This document shows, piece after piece, positions 45,892-54,663 of a DNA stretch of 64,000 nucleotides (position 1 is its first letter; every line of letters begins with the position of its first letter). This DNA is from Janibacter sp. HTCC2649. Lineage in GTDB: Bacteria; Actinomycetota; Actinomycetes; Actinomycetales; Dermatophilaceae. The position numbers and the translations under genes were made by a program. Below the pieces are notes generated by a model that was not told where the DNA came from, ran no database searches, and saw only the letters and a list, made by a program, of their open reading frames with translations. The stretch spans positions 3,999,046 through 4,063,045 of the forward strand of contig NZ_CH672413.1 in NCBI RefSeq assembly GCF_000152705.1, written 5' to 3'.

Positions 45892-45961
45892 AACTCCTAG
45901 GTGTCCGGTAGGAATTGCGGCCACCCTGGGTCCGCTCTACCGGGCCGTGAATGAAGGAGTT
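45892..45961 (+). promoter_or_regulatory. Structured leader that can hide the ribosome site of the sulfate-binding gene
   Basis: AACTCCT (45892-45898) is an exact complement of AGGAGTT (45955-45961), which contains the ribosome site of the downstream gene. Inside, CCGGTAG (45905-45911) pairs with CTACCGG (45937-45943) and GCGG (45917-45920) with CCGC (45932-45935). The nested stems form a compact fold that would block translation. This looks like a sulfur-responsive riboswitch or attenuator, but it matches no class I know. Confidence 0.45.
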
Positions 45962-45966
45962 CTGTC

Positions 45967-47008
45967 ATGAGTCGTCATCCCCGTCTCGCCCTGGCCGCCG
46001 TCGCGACCGCTGGTGCGCTGGTGATGTCGGCCTGTGCCGGCGGAGGCGCGAGCGACACGGCCGGTGCGGCCAAGGCCGAGGGCGCAGCGCCCGCCTCGAC
46101 GAGCACGCTCAACCTCTTTGCGTATGCCGTGCCCAAGGTCGGTTTCGACAAGCTCATCCCGGCGTTCAACGCCACCGACGACGGCAAGGGCGTGACGTTC
46201 CAGCAGTCCTACGGCGCGTCGGGTGACCAGTCGCGCAAGGTCGCGGCCGGAGCCGAGGCCGACTTCGTCAACTTCTCGGTCGAGCCCGACATCACCCGCC
46301 TCGTGGACGCCGGCCTGGTGGCCGCGGACTGGAACGCGGGCGAGCACAAGGGCATCCCGTTCGGCTCCGTGGTGACGATCGTGACCCGCAAGGGCAACCC
46401 CAAGGGCATCAAGGACTGGGACGACCTGCTCAAGCCGGGTGTCGAGGTCGTCACGCCCAACCCGTTCAGCTCGGGTTCGGCCAAGTGGAACCTGCTCGCT
46501 CCCTACGCCGCCAAGAGCGACGGTGGCAAGAACGCCGCGGCCGGGCTCGCCTACATCGAGCAGCTGGTCACCGGGCACGTCAAGGTCCAGCCGAAGTCTG
46601 GTCGCGAGGCGACTGAGACGTTCCTCCAGGGAACGGGCGACGTGCTCCTGTCCTATGAGAACGAGGCGCTCTTCGCCGAGCGCAAGGGCGACCCGGTCGA
46701 GCACGTCACGCCACCCACGACGTTCAAGATCGAGAACCCCGTCGCGGTCCTGACCAAGGGCAAGAACGTCGAGAAGGCCACGAAGTTCCGTGACTTCCTG
46801 TACACCCCCGCGGCGCACGAAGCTGTGGGCGCAGGCAGGGTTCCGCCCGGTCGACCCGACGGTCGCGGCGGAGTTCGCCAAGGACTTCCCGGCCCCGACC
46901 AAGCTGTGGACGATCGACGACCTCGGTGGGTGGAAGACCGTCGACGGCACGCTCTTCCAGAAGGACACCGGCTCCATCGCGGTCATCTACGACAAGGCGA
47001 CGTCCTGA
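45967..47008 (+). CDS. Sulfate-binding lipoprotein, frameshifted near the C terminus
   Basis: The substrate-binding protein of a sulfate/thiosulfate ABC transporter. A signal peptide ends in a lipobox (VMSACAG), and the body follows the Sbp/CysP pattern (LNLFAYAVPKVGFDKLIPAF, QQSYGASGDQSRKV). At about 46815-46820 the frame breaks: the first frame gives TPAAHEAVGAG and then nonsense to 47013, while frame +1 from the same spot reads KLWAQAGFRPVDPT and IDDLGGWKTVDGT to the stop at 47006-47008, the expected C terminus. One extra base or two missing bases would explain this. Error, pseudogene or programmed shift are all open. The ATG follows AGGAG by seven bases. Confidence 0.75.
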
Positions 47009-47009
47009 C

Positions 47010-47933
47010 ATGACGGCAACCGTGACCGGCGGCAGGGACGACACCGACGTGTCGGCCCTGCCGCCGAGCGCGCAGCCACCGGAGTCAGACCCGGGTGCTG
47101 CCGAGAGTGAACCGTCACGCCCCGTTGGGCGCTCGCGGTTCGGTGTGGTCGGGCGACCGCTCGGGGTCGGCGTCGTGGGCCTGTGGCTCAGCGTCATGGT
47201 GCTGCTGCCGCTGGCCGCGCTCACGGTCACGTCCTTCGAGGAGGGCTGGGGCGGCTTCTGGGAGGCCGTCACCGCACCGGTTGCCCTCGCGTCGTTGCGC
47301 GTCACGATCGTGGCCGCCCTGGTCGTGGCCCTGATCAACGCGGTCATGGGCACGCTCATCGCGTGGGTGCTCGTGCGCGACGACTTCCCGGGCAAACGCA
47401 TCGTCAACGCGCTCATCGACCTGCCGTTCGCGCTGCCGACGATTGTCGCGAGCATCGTGCTCCTGTCGCTCTACGGACCCAACAGCCCGGTGGGGATCCA
47501 CCTCAACGCGACCCAACCCGGGCTCGTGGTGGCCCTGGCGTTCGTCACCCTGCCGTTCGTCGTCCGGTCGGTGCAGCCGGTGCTCATCGAGGCCGACCGA
47601 GAGGTCGAGGAGGCCTCCGCCTCGCTCGGCGCCTCGAGCTGGGTCACCTTCCGCCGCGTCGTCCTGCCGACCCTGCTGCCCGCGATCATCTCCGGCACGG
47701 GACTGGCGTTCGCGCGCGCCATCGGTGAGTACGGCTCCGTCGTCCTCATCGGCGGCAACATCCCGCGCGAGACCCAGGTGGCGTCCCAATACATCCAGCA
47801 GCAGATCGAGATCGACCGCCCGGTCAACGCGGCTGCGGTCTCGGTGGCCCTGTTGGCGATCGCCTTCCTCACGCTGGCGGTGCTGCGCTGGTTCGCCGGG
47901 CGTTCGCTGCGCCGTGAGGAGACCGCGTCATGA
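47010..47933 (+). CDS. cysT: Sulfate ABC transporter permease (CysT/CysU type)
   Basis: A 307-residue inner-membrane permease with a polar N-terminal extension of about 50 residues, then six membrane segments. The ABC-contact loop (EAA motif) is EEASASLGASSWVTFRRVVL. LPFALPTIVASIVLLSLYG is a typical sulfate permease stretch. The ATG lies one base after the stop of the conserved C-terminal frame of the binding protein. The stop overlaps the cysW start (ATGA). Confidence 0.93.
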   Translation: MTATVTGGRDDTDVSALPPSAQPPESDPGAAESEPSRPVGRSRFGVVGRPLGVGVVGLWLSVMVLLPLAALTVTSFEEGWGGFWEAVTAPVALASLRVTIVAALVVALINAVMGTLIAWVLVRDDFPGKRIVNALIDLPFALPTIVASIVLLSLYGPNSPVGIHLNATQPGLVVALAFVTLPFVVRSVQPVLIEADREVEEASASLGASSWVTFRRVVLPTLLPAIISGTGLAFARAIGEYGSVVLIGGNIPRETQVASQYIQQQIEIDRPVNAAAVSVALLAIAFLTLAVLRWFAGRSLRREETAS

Positions 47934-48760
47934 GCACCGCCACGCGCACCGGACCCTCGACCCGGACACCGGCCAAACTCGCCCTGCGCACCATCGCGCT
48001 GGCCTACCTCACGCTCCTCGTGGCGGTCCCGATCGTCCTCATCCTGTGGCGCACGTTCCAGCCCGGCATCGGCGAGTTCATCGACTCGATCAGGACACCC
48101 GCGGCCATCTCGGCGCTCAACCTCTCGGTCCTCATCGTCGCGATCGTCGTGCCGCTCAACGTGATCTTCGGTGTGAGCACGGCACTGGCCCTCGTGCGCG
48201 GACGGTTCCCCGGCAAGGGTCTGCTGCAAGCCGTCGTCGACCTGCCGTTCGCGGTCTCACCGATCGTCGTCGGAGTCGCCCTGATCCTGCTGTGGGGTTC
48301 CGGCGGCTGGTTCGGTGGCGTGGAGAGCCTCGGCTTCCAGGTGATCTTCGGCCTGCCGGGCATGGTCATCGCGACCCTGTTCGTGACCCTGCCCTTCGTC
48401 GTGCGTGAAGTCGAACCCGTCCTCCACGAGATCGGCACCGAGCAGGAGCAGGCGGCCTCGACCCTGGGCGCGAGCTCGTGGCAGACGTTCTGGCGCATCA
48501 CCCTCCCGGCGATCCGGTGGGGCCTCACCTACGGCGTGGTGCTGACGATTGCCCGCGCCCTCGGTGAGTTCGGCGCCGTGATCATGGTCAGCTCCGGCTT
48601 CCCCGGCGTGTCACAGACCCTCACCCTGCTCGTGCACTCGCGCTACATCGACGACCACAACACCTACGGCGCGTATGCCGCCGCCACCCTTCTCATGGGC
48701 CTTGCCGTTGCGACGTTGCTCGGCATGACCCTGCTCGACCGCAAGAGGAGCACACGATGA
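47930..48760 (+). CDS. cysW: Sulfate ABC transporter permease (CysW type)
   Basis: A 276-residue second permease of the sulfate transporter with six membrane segments. The EAA loop is [20 protein letters not shown], and [20 protein letters not shown] is the CysW family core. It is coupled to cysT upstream and to cysA downstream by ATGA overlaps, so the transporter subunits should be made in fixed ratio. Confidence 0.94.
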   Translation: MSTATRTGPSTRTPAKLALRTIALAYLTLLVAVPIVLILWRTFQPGIGEFIDSIRTPAAISALNLSVLIVAIVVPLNVIFGVSTALALVRGRFPGKGLLQAVVDLPFAVSPIVVGVALILLWGSGGWFGGVESLGFQVIFGLPGMVIATLFVTLPFVVREVEPVLHEIGTEQEQAASTLGASSWQTFWRITLPAIRWGLTYGVVLTIARALGEFGAVIMVSSGFPGVSQTLTLLVHSRYIDDHNTYGAYAAATLLMGLAVATLLGMTLLDRKRSTR

Positions 48761-49767
48761 TCAGCGTCACCGGCGCCCGCAAGAACTACGGCGACTTCAC
48801 CGCCCTCGACGACGTCTCGCTCGAGATCCCGGCCGGCAGCCTCACCGCCCTGCTGGGTCCGAGTGGCTCCGGCAAGTCGACCCTGCTGCGCGCCATCGCG
48901 GGTCTGGAGAGTCTCGACGGCGGACGGATCGTCATCAACGGAACGGACGTCACCGGCATACCCCCTCAGAAGCGGGGGATCGGCTTCGTCTTCCAGCACT
49001 ACGCCGCGTTCAAGCACATGACGGTGCGCGACAACGTCGCCTTCGGGCTCACGATCCGCAAGCGCCCCAAGGCCGAGATCAAGCGCAAGGTCGACGACCT
49101 GCTCGAGATCGTCGGGCTCGACGGGTTCCAGCACCGCTACCCGGCCCAGCTCTCGGGTGGGCAGCGCCAGCGCATGGCCCTGGCCCGCGCCCTGGCCGTC
49201 GACCCCGAGGTGCTGCTCCTCGACGAGCCGTTCGGCGCCCTCGACGCCAAGGTGCGTGCGGACCTGCGGCAGTGGCTGCGCCGCCTGCACGACGAGGTCC
49301 ACGTGACGACGGTGCTCGTCACCCACGACCAGGAGGAGGCGCTCGACGTCGCCGACCGCATCGCCGTCCTCAACAAGGGACAGATCGAGCAGATTGGTGA
49401 CCCGATCTCCCTCTATGACCGTCCGGCGAACGACTTCGTCATGTCCTTCCTCGGATCGGTCGCGCGTCTCGGCGGACAGCTCGTGCGCCCTCACGACATC
49501 GCGCTGCACCGCACCCTCGAACGGGCGGTGCAGCTCGACGCCCGGGTCGGCGGATCGCCCGGCGTCATCGAGGCAGTCGTCGAGCGCGTCGTCCGGCTCG
49601 GCTTCGAGGTGCGGGTCGACCTGCGCGCCACCAGCGGCGAGCGGTTCGCGGCCCAGCTGACCCGGGCCGAGGCCGACGCTCTCGCACTCGCGGCCGGGGA
49701 CACCGTCTTCGCGCACACCGTGAACGTCGTCAACCCCGCCGAGACCGAGCCCGCCCTCGCCATCTGA
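48757..49767 (+). CDS. cysA: Sulfate/thiosulfate ABC transporter ATP-binding protein
   Basis: A 336-residue ATPase. Walker A is [10 protein letters not shown] (residues 33-42); the Q-loop is [13 protein letters not shown]; the signature is [16 protein letters not shown]; Walker B is [11 protein letters not shown]; the H-loop is [12 protein letters not shown]. The C-terminal 110 residues form the TOBE-like regulatory region. It powers uptake by the CysTW permeases. Two related hairpins follow the gene. Confidence 0.95.
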   Translation: MISVTGARKNYGDFTALDDVSLEIPAGSLTALLGPSGSGKSTLLRAIAGLESLDGGRIVINGTDVTGIPPQKRGIGFVFQHYAAFKHMTVRDNVAFGLTIRKRPKAEIKRKVDDLLEIVGLDGFQHRYPAQLSGGQRQRMALARALAVDPEVLLLDEPFGALDAKVRADLRQWLRRLHDEVHVTTVLVTHDQEEALDVADRIAVLNKGQIEQIGDPISLYDRPANDFVMSFLGSVARLGGQLVRPHDIALHRTLERAVQLDARVGGSPGVIEAVVERVVRLGFEVRVDLRATSGERFAAQLTRAEADALALAAGDTVFAHTVNVVNPAETEPALAI

Positions 49768-49782
49768 CCCTGCCAAACACAA

Positions 49783-49822
49783 GTCCGCGCGAATGGTCGG
49801 CTTCTCGACCACCCGCGCGGAC
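49783..49822. repeat. Hairpin unit 1 after cysA
   Basis: A 40-base element: arms GTCCGCGCG-AA-TGGTCG (49783-49799) and CGACCA-CC-CGCGCGGAC (49806-49822) pair except at AA/CC. It is a diverged copy of unit 2 and may act as terminator of the cys operon. Confidence 0.7.
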
Positions 49823-49845
49823 GTTGGCGTATGCCGCACCCTTGC

Positions 49846-49885
49846 GTCCGCGCGGACGGCTGGGTTTGCGACCATCCGGGCGGAC
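49846..49885. repeat. Hairpin unit 2 after cysA
   Basis: A second 40-base element aligned with unit 1 (both begin GTCCGCGCG and end with GCGGAC, with CGACCA shared). Its outer flanks CTTGCGTCCG (49841-49850) and CGGACGCAAG (49881-49890) extend the stem to 19 bp with two mismatches. The two units are 23 bases apart and the octamer GTATGCCG lies between them. Confidence 0.7.
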
Positions 49886-49956
49886 GCAAGCCTGGGCGAG
49901 TCGCGCAAGACGTGACCTATTGGTCGAATGTAGCTCGGGTAGGTGAGAATGCGGGC

Positions 49957-50424
49957 GTGGACATCTCGGCGCGCACGGACTATGCAGTGCGGGCCATGCT
50001 CATCCTCGGCGAGGCCCAGCAGGCCGAGTCGGGCCCGGTGAGCGTCGAGACGTTGGCCCAGCGGCAGAGCCTGCCGCGCAAGTTCCTCGAGGAGATCGTG
50101 GCCGACCTGCGCACCGCCGGGCTCGTCACGAGCACTCGCGGAGCCCGCGGCGGCTACTCGCTGGCCCGACCTGCGACCGAGACGGTCCTCGGTGACGTCT
50201 TCCGTGCCGTCGACGGACCCCTCGCGGAGGTGAGGGGACTGCGTCCGCACGAGACGGCATACGAAGGTGTTGCCCTGCACCTGCCCCAGGTCTGGGTCGC
50301 CGTTCGCGCCGCCCTGCGGGCCGTCCTCGACACGACCTCGCTCGCCGACGTCCTCAGCGGCGAACTGCCCGACACCGTTCGCGAGCTCACCGCGAACCCC
50401 GACGCCTGGATCAACCGCGCATGA
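49957..50424 (+). CDS. Rrf2-family transcriptional regulator without cysteines
   Basis: A 155-residue winged-helix repressor. DISARTDYAVRAMLIL is the Rrf2 start; LAQRQSLPRKFLEEIVADLR is the recognition region; TRGARGGYSLARP is the wing. It lacks every cysteine used by IscR and NsrR for Fe-S clusters, so it is not a cluster sensor of that type. Cluster-free Rrf2 proteins such as CymR control sulfur uptake; its position after the sulfate operon makes that worth testing. The stop overlaps the SDR start. Confidence 0.8.
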   Translation: MDISARTDYAVRAMLILGEAQQAESGPVSVETLAQRQSLPRKFLEEIVADLRTAGLVTSTRGARGGYSLARPATETVLGDVFRAVDGPLAEVRGLRPHETAYEGVALHLPQVWVAVRAALRAVLDTTSLADVLSGELPDTVRELTANPDAWINRA

Positions 50425-51974
50425 CCGAACGCCCCGCCAAGAACGACCCAACCGACCCCAGCCTTCGGGTCCACGACCTCGGGCCGGGAGTCGACCCCGA
50501 CGACCTCGCGACCCTGCTCCGGGTCCTCGACGAGCTGCCGACCCTCGACGGCGACCACCCCGACATCCAGGTCGTCAAGCGCGCGGTCGGGCGCATGTAC
50601 AAGCAGGTCCGCAAGGCCCGCCGCCGCGAGGCCAAGCAGCCGCAGATCGACCACGACGAGGCGATCATCGCCCAGACGGCCACGGGCTCGCCCATGCGCA
50701 TCGACGACGAGACCAAGGGGATTCTCCTCGAGGTCCCGCCCGTCGGGACCACTGTGGGGGAGTTGATCGAGCCGCGGGGCTGCTACATCTGCAAGGACGA
50801 CTTCACGCTCGTTGACGCGTTCTACCACTGGCTCTGCCCGCCCTGCGCCGCCAAGAGCCACCTCAAGCGGGTCCAGCGCGCCGACCTCACCGGCAAGCGC
50901 GCCCTGCTCACCGGTGGCCGCGCCAAGATCGGCATGTACATCGCGCTCATGCTCCTGCGCGACGGAGCCCACCTGACGATCACCACGCGTTTCCCTCACG
51001 ACGCCGCGAGAAGGTTTGCGGCACAGGAGGATTCGCACGAATGGATTGACCGGCTCAAGGTCGTCGGCATCGACCTGCGCGACCCGACCCAGGTCGTCGC
51101 GCTCGCCGACGAGGTCGCGTCAGCTGGCCCGCTCGACATCCTCATCAACAACGCAGCGCAGACGGTGCGCCGCTCGCCCGGGTCCTACTCGCACCTCGTC
51201 GATGGTGAGCAGGTGCCTCTCGAGAGCAACGTGCGCTACCCGGAGCTCGTGACGTTCGACCGGATCAGCGAGGCCCATCCCGCCAACCTGCTCGGCACAC
51301 TCACCGGACACAAGGTCGCCCACCACGAGGGCGAGTCCGAGGAAGATGCTGCTCGCTCCCTGGCCCAGCGCACCGCCGCCTCGATGACCGAGATGGCCCT
51401 GACCGCAGGGCATGCGAGCCTCGAGGCCCACCTCGCCGGGACGGCCGTCGACGCCGGTGGCCTCCTGCCCGACACCCAGCGCAACAACAGCTGGACGCAG
51501 GTCGTGGACGAGGTCGACCCGCTCGAGCTCCTTGAGGTGCAGCTCTGCAACTCGACGGCTCCGTTCATCCTCATCTCGCGCCTTCGCCCGTCGATGCGCG
51601 CGGCGGTGCAGGCTGGCGCCCGCCGCGCCTACGTCGTCAACGTGTCGGCGATGGAGGGTCAGTTCTCCCGCAAGTACAAGGGCCCCGGCCACCCGCACAC
51701 CAACATGGCCAAGGCCGCGCTCAACATGCTCACCCGCACGAGCTCGGGGGAGATGTTCGAGACCGACCGCATCCTCATGACCGCCGTCGACACCGGATGG
51801 ATCACCGACGAGCGGCCGCACCACGAGAAGCTGCGGATGGCCGCCGAGGGCTGGCACGCGCCGCTCGACCTCGTTGACGGCGCGGCCCGCGTCTACGACC
51901 CGATCGTGCGCGGCGAGGCCGGCGAAGACCTCTACGGTGCCTTCGTCAAGGACTTCGAACCCAGTCCCTGGTGA
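50421..51974 (+). CDS. Short-chain dehydrogenase with N-terminal zinc-ribbon-like segment
   Basis: A 517-residue protein. Residues 1-110 are polar helical. Residues 121-142 hold two Cys pairs (Cys121, Cys124, Cys139, Cys142; CYIC and CPPC), a likely zinc site. From about residue 158 comes a Rossmann dehydrogenase fold with ALLTGGRAKIGMYIALML (nucleotide loop), DILINNAAQ, and a catalytic region with Ser in VVNVSAMEG and a Tyr-x-x-x-Lys equivalent shifted (HTNMAKAALN). It is coupled to the Rrf2 gene. The fusion is unusual; substrate and cofactor are unknown. Confidence 0.72.
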   Translation: MTERPAKNDPTDPSLRVHDLGPGVDPDDLATLLRVLDELPTLDGDHPDIQVVKRAVGRMYKQVRKARRREAKQPQIDHDEAIIAQTATGSPMRIDDETKGILLEVPPVGTTVGELIEPRGCYICKDDFTLVDAFYHWLCPPCAAKSHLKRVQRADLTGKRALLTGGRAKIGMYIALMLLRDGAHLTITTRFPHDAARRFAAQEDSHEWIDRLKVVGIDLRDPTQVVALADEVASAGPLDILINNAAQTVRRSPGSYSHLVDGEQVPLESNVRYPELVTFDRISEAHPANLLGTLTGHKVAHHEGESEEDAARSLAQRTAASMTEMALTAGHASLEAHLAGTAVDAGGLLPDTQRNNSWTQVVDEVDPLELLEVQLCNSTAPFILISRLRPSMRAAVQAGARRAYVVNVSAMEGQFSRKYKGPGHPHTNMAKAALNMLTRTSSGEMFETDRILMTAVDTGWITDERPHHEKLRMAAEGWHAPLDLVDGAARVYDPIVRGEAGEDLYGAFVKDFEPSPW

Positions 51975-51992
51975 CAGAACGGGGTATGCCGC

Positions 51993-52976
51993 GTGGACGA
52001 CTTCGCTGAGTGGGTCCGGGTCGCCTTCGGGCTGGGTGAGGGCCCGCTCGTCCGCACCGTCGGCGGCAGGGGCGCGGACGGCGACGTCTGGCACCTCCGG
52101 GTTCGGGATCGGGAGTATGCGGTCAAGCGCCCCTTTCGCGCCTTCGACCCGGCTGCAGTCCGGCACGAGGCTGCACTCCTCGAGCACCTCACCTCGGGCG
52201 GGGTCGAGGTGCCAACGCACGTCGCGTCGCCAGAGGGCCAGCTGGTCGTCGAGGTCCCGGACCACCTGGGCGGCGGCAACGCCCGCGTGAGCCATTGGGT
52301 GACCGGAACGTCCGTCACGGATCGCACGTCCGAGGTGGCCGAGCAGCTGGGAACCCTTCTGGCACAGCTGCATCGGGCCGCCCCGGCCACGTGGGACCGG
52401 CCCCGGAGCTGGCACACCGCGATGGTGCCGCCCGACGAGTGGGCCGAGCTGGTCAGGCGCTCATCCGGACAGCCATGGCACCAAGCCCTCGTCGCACGAC
52501 ACGACGACCTCACGGCATACGCCGAAGTCGTGGACCGGGCCGGTCCGGGGACGGGACCGTTCGTCCTCGGCCACTGCGACCTCCATCCCGACAACGCGCT
52601 GGCGGCGCCGGACGGCAGCCTGCGAGCCCTCGACTGGGAGGACTGCGGGCCGGTGGACCCGACCCGCGAACTCGCCAAGACCCTCGTCCAGTGGCACGTG
52701 CTCGGCGAGAGCGTCGACGACGACGCGATCACGAAAACCGTTGCGGCCTACCGAGACGCGGGTGGGCCCGGCTTGCTCGCAGACACACCGGACTTCGCCA
52801 TGGTGCTGTGCAGCGAGACGAACTTCCTGGCCAACCAGGTCCGGCTCGCCCTCGATGTCAGTGCACCGGGGGAGCGGCGCGATCAGGCCCGCGGCGAGAT
52901 CACCGAGGCGCTCGCCGACTACCTACCCAGCATCGCCGCACTCGAGCGCGTCCTGTCGGTCACGCGACCTGGTTGA
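51993..52976 (+). CDS. APH-family phosphotransferase-like protein
   Basis: A 327-residue kinase-fold protein. The N-lobe has DGDVWHLRVRDREYAVKRP with the ATP-binding Lys; the catalytic loop is LGHCDLHPDNAL (Asp and Asn) and the metal motif is ALDWEDCG. The family includes aminoglycoside, choline and homoserine kinases; no resistance role should be assumed, and context suggests a housekeeping small-molecule kinase. GTG start. The 3' end overlaps a convergent membrane-protein gene by 17 bases. Confidence 0.78.
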   Translation: MDDFAEWVRVAFGLGEGPLVRTVGGRGADGDVWHLRVRDREYAVKRPFRAFDPAAVRHEAALLEHLTSGGVEVPTHVASPEGQLVVEVPDHLGGGNARVSHWVTGTSVTDRTSEVAEQLGTLLAQLHRAAPATWDRPRSWHTAMVPPDEWAELVRRSSGQPWHQALVARHDDLTAYAEVVDRAGPGTGPFVLGHCDLHPDNALAAPDGSLRALDWEDCGPVDPTRELAKTLVQWHVLGESVDDDAITKTVAAYRDAGGPGLLADTPDFAMVLCSETNFLANQVRLALDVSAPGERRDQARGEITEALADYLPSIAALERVLSVTRPG

Positions 52977-53397
52977 CGCGTTTGCGCAACGCGACGTAGC
53001 CAAGGCAGCTCAGCAGGACCACAGCCGCCGCGGCCGCGAACCAGGGGATCGCCTTGGCCCATGCGATGGCGTTCTCGTCGATCGGGACACCGTTCGACGT
53101 GCAGGTCGTGGGCACGTCAGAGCCACCGGAGCACGAGATGTCGTTGGGGCCAGCCGTGGCCAGGACCCAGCCGAGCCAGATCAGCCCTGCGGCCAGCGAG
53201 AGACCGAGGCCGGCGACGGCGGGCCAACCGTTGGGGCGACGCTCCGTCAGGATGATCGACAGGACGAGCAGCGCGATGGCGATCGGGAGCACGAAGATCC
53301 CGATCGTGAGCATCCCCATGAGGGCCAGGACCCCCGCCAAACCCGTGAGCATCCACAGGACGAACAGCCCCGTGGGTGCTGAGGTCGGACGCGCCAT
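52960..53397 (-). CDS. Four-helix membrane protein, unknown function
   Basis: A 145-residue protein with about four membrane helices ([56 protein letters not shown] and [19 protein letters not shown]). Between helices 3 and 4 lies an outside loop with Cys residues at SCSGGS and TCTSN. I recognise no family. ATG 53397 is chosen at the start of the hydrophobic portion; the frame is open further upstream. Confidence 0.55.
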   Translation of the reverse strand: MARPTSAPTGLFVLWMLTGLAGVLALMGMLTIGIFVLPIAIALLVLSIILTERRPNGWPAVAGLGLSLAAGLIWLGWVLATAGPNDISCSGGSDVPTTCTSNGVPIDENAIAWAKAIPWFAAAAAVVLLSCLGYVALRKRVNQVA

Positions 53398-53502
53398 GAC
53401 GGTCACACCAACCACGATAGGACCGGAACCCGCCCACGGACAGGAGCTCACGGCATACCCGGAAAAATGGGGGTATGCCGCACGCTCACCTTGCGCGGTT
53501 CG

Positions 53503-53528
53503 GACCACCTCGCGTGGTCTGGCAGAAT
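53503..53528 (+). promoter_or_regulatory. Inverted repeat and possible -10 box in the rpsP leader
   Basis: GACCAC (53503-53508) and GTGGTC (53514-53519) flank CTCGC, and CAGAAT (53523-53528) follows. The site lies 126 bases before the rpsP GTG, a suitable place for the ribosomal operon promoter. No better -35 is visible than TTCGGA at 53499-53504. Confidence 0.3.
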
Positions 53529-53653
53529 GGTCGGCTGTACACCTTCTGGTTGGCGCTGATGTCGACCGGATGCCTACCCCGGGCCGTTCGGTACCCCGCG
53601 TGTTTGCTCCCGCGGTCTGGCCGTGCCCACAACCTGAAAGCGAGACCACACAC

Positions 53654-54337
53654 GTGGCCGTCAAGATTCGTCTCAAGCGTATGGGCAAGATCCGTACCGC
53701 CATCTACCGCGTCGTCGTCATGGACTCGCGCACCAAGCGCGACGGTCGTGCGATCGAGGAGATCGGCAAGTACGACCCCAACCAGGAGCCGTCGCTCATC
53801 GAGATCGACATGGAGCGCGCGAACCACTGGCGTTCGCTCGGCGCCCAGCCGACCGAGGCAGTTGCTGCCCTCCTGAAGATCATGGACGAGGGCACCCTCA
53901 AGGTGGCCGAGCCCAAGCCCAAGAAGAAGGACCTCTACGAGGCCGCTCTCGCCGCTGCTGGCAAGACCGAGGGCGACGACGCCTCGGGCGCCACCACCGC
54001 CAAGAAGAAGGCTGCAGCCAAGAAGGCCGACGAGGCCAAGGCTGACGAGGCCCCCAAGGCCGAGGAGAAGGTCGAGGAGGCCCCCAAGGCTGACGAGGCT
54101 CCCAAGGCTGAGGAGACCACCGAGGCTGCTGCTCCCGCCGCCGCCGACCTCCCCAAGGGTGCGGCTGCCGCACTCGAGGGTGGCGCCGCTCCCGAGGGCT
54201 ACACCATCAAGGGCAACGCCGACTCGATGAAGTTCCACGAGCCCGACGGCCAGTGGTTCGAGCAGACCGTCGCCGAGGTCTGGTTCAAGAACGCCGCTGA
54301 CGCCGAGGCCGCTGGCTTCGTCAAGGCTGGGTCCTGA
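53654..54337 (+). CDS. rpsP: Ribosomal protein S16 with long C-terminal extension
   Basis: A 227-residue protein. The first 85 residues are S16 ([20 protein letters not shown], then [14 protein letters not shown]). Residues 90-180 are an Ala/Lys/Glu-rich linker, and residues 182-227 form a separate small domain ([19 protein letters not shown], then [20 protein letters not shown]). That domain recurs at the ends of other actinobacterial ribosomal proteins (called the sunset domain, from memory). GTG 53654 is chosen; a long open frame upstream is not S16. The khpA start is two bases after the stop. Confidence 0.93.
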   Translation: MAVKIRLKRMGKIRTAIYRVVVMDSRTKRDGRAIEEIGKYDPNQEPSLIEIDMERANHWRSLGAQPTEAVAALLKIMDEGTLKVAEPKPKKKDLYEAALAAAGKTEGDDASGATTAKKKAAAKKADEAKADEAPKAEEKVEEAPKADEAPKAEETTEAAAPAAADLPKGAAAALEGGAAPEGYTIKGNADSMKFHEPDGQWFEQTVAEVWFKNAADAEAAGFVKAGS

Positions 54338-54339
54338 CA

Positions 54340-54582
54340 ATGCTCGAGGAGGCGCTGGAGCACCTCGTCACCGGGATCGTCGACCACAAGGACGACGTCG
54401 CGGTGCAGCGCAAGGAGCTCCGTCGCGGCGAGATCATCGAGGTCCGGGTTCACCCGGATGACCTTGGTCGCGTCATCGGCCGCTCCGGCCGCACCGCCAG
54501 CGCACTGCGCACGGTGTTGACCGCGCTCGCCGGTGGTCGCCCCGTCCGGATCGACATCGTCGACACCGACCGAGTGCGCTGA
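54340..54582 (+). CDS. khpA: KH-domain RNA-binding protein
   Basis: An 80-residue KH-domain protein (YlqC/KhpA type). The RNA-binding loop GRVIGRSGRTASALRTVL is the GXXG-containing helix turn, and the chain ends soon after. In other bacteria it acts with a Jag/KhpB partner in RNA regulation and ribosome assembly; no khpB is in this window. It sits between rpsP and rimM, its usual position. A hairpin follows. Confidence 0.93.
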   Translation: MLEEALEHLVTGIVDHKDDVAVQRKELRRGEIIEVRVHPDDLGRVIGRSGRTASALRTVLTALAGGRPVRIDIVDTDRVR

Positions 54583-54596
54583 GCACGTTTCATCTC

Positions 54597-54632
54597 GAAC
54601 GCGCCGTGTCCCGACAGGGGCGCGGCGCGTTC
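54597..54632 (+). terminator. Hairpin between khpA and rimM
   Basis: GAACGCGCCG (54597-54606) pairs perfectly with CGGCGCGTTC (54623-54632); outer bases AGCACG and CGTGCT extend it, and TTTCC follows. It may attenuate rimM-trmD relative to rpsP. Confidence 0.65.
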
Positions 54633-54663
54633 GTGCTTTCCCCGGCCTGAGAGGATCTGACCC

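Noticed and set aside
51993-52976. Aminoglycoside resistance gene
   Set aside because: Only the general APH kinase fold is visible; no mobile element or resistance context.
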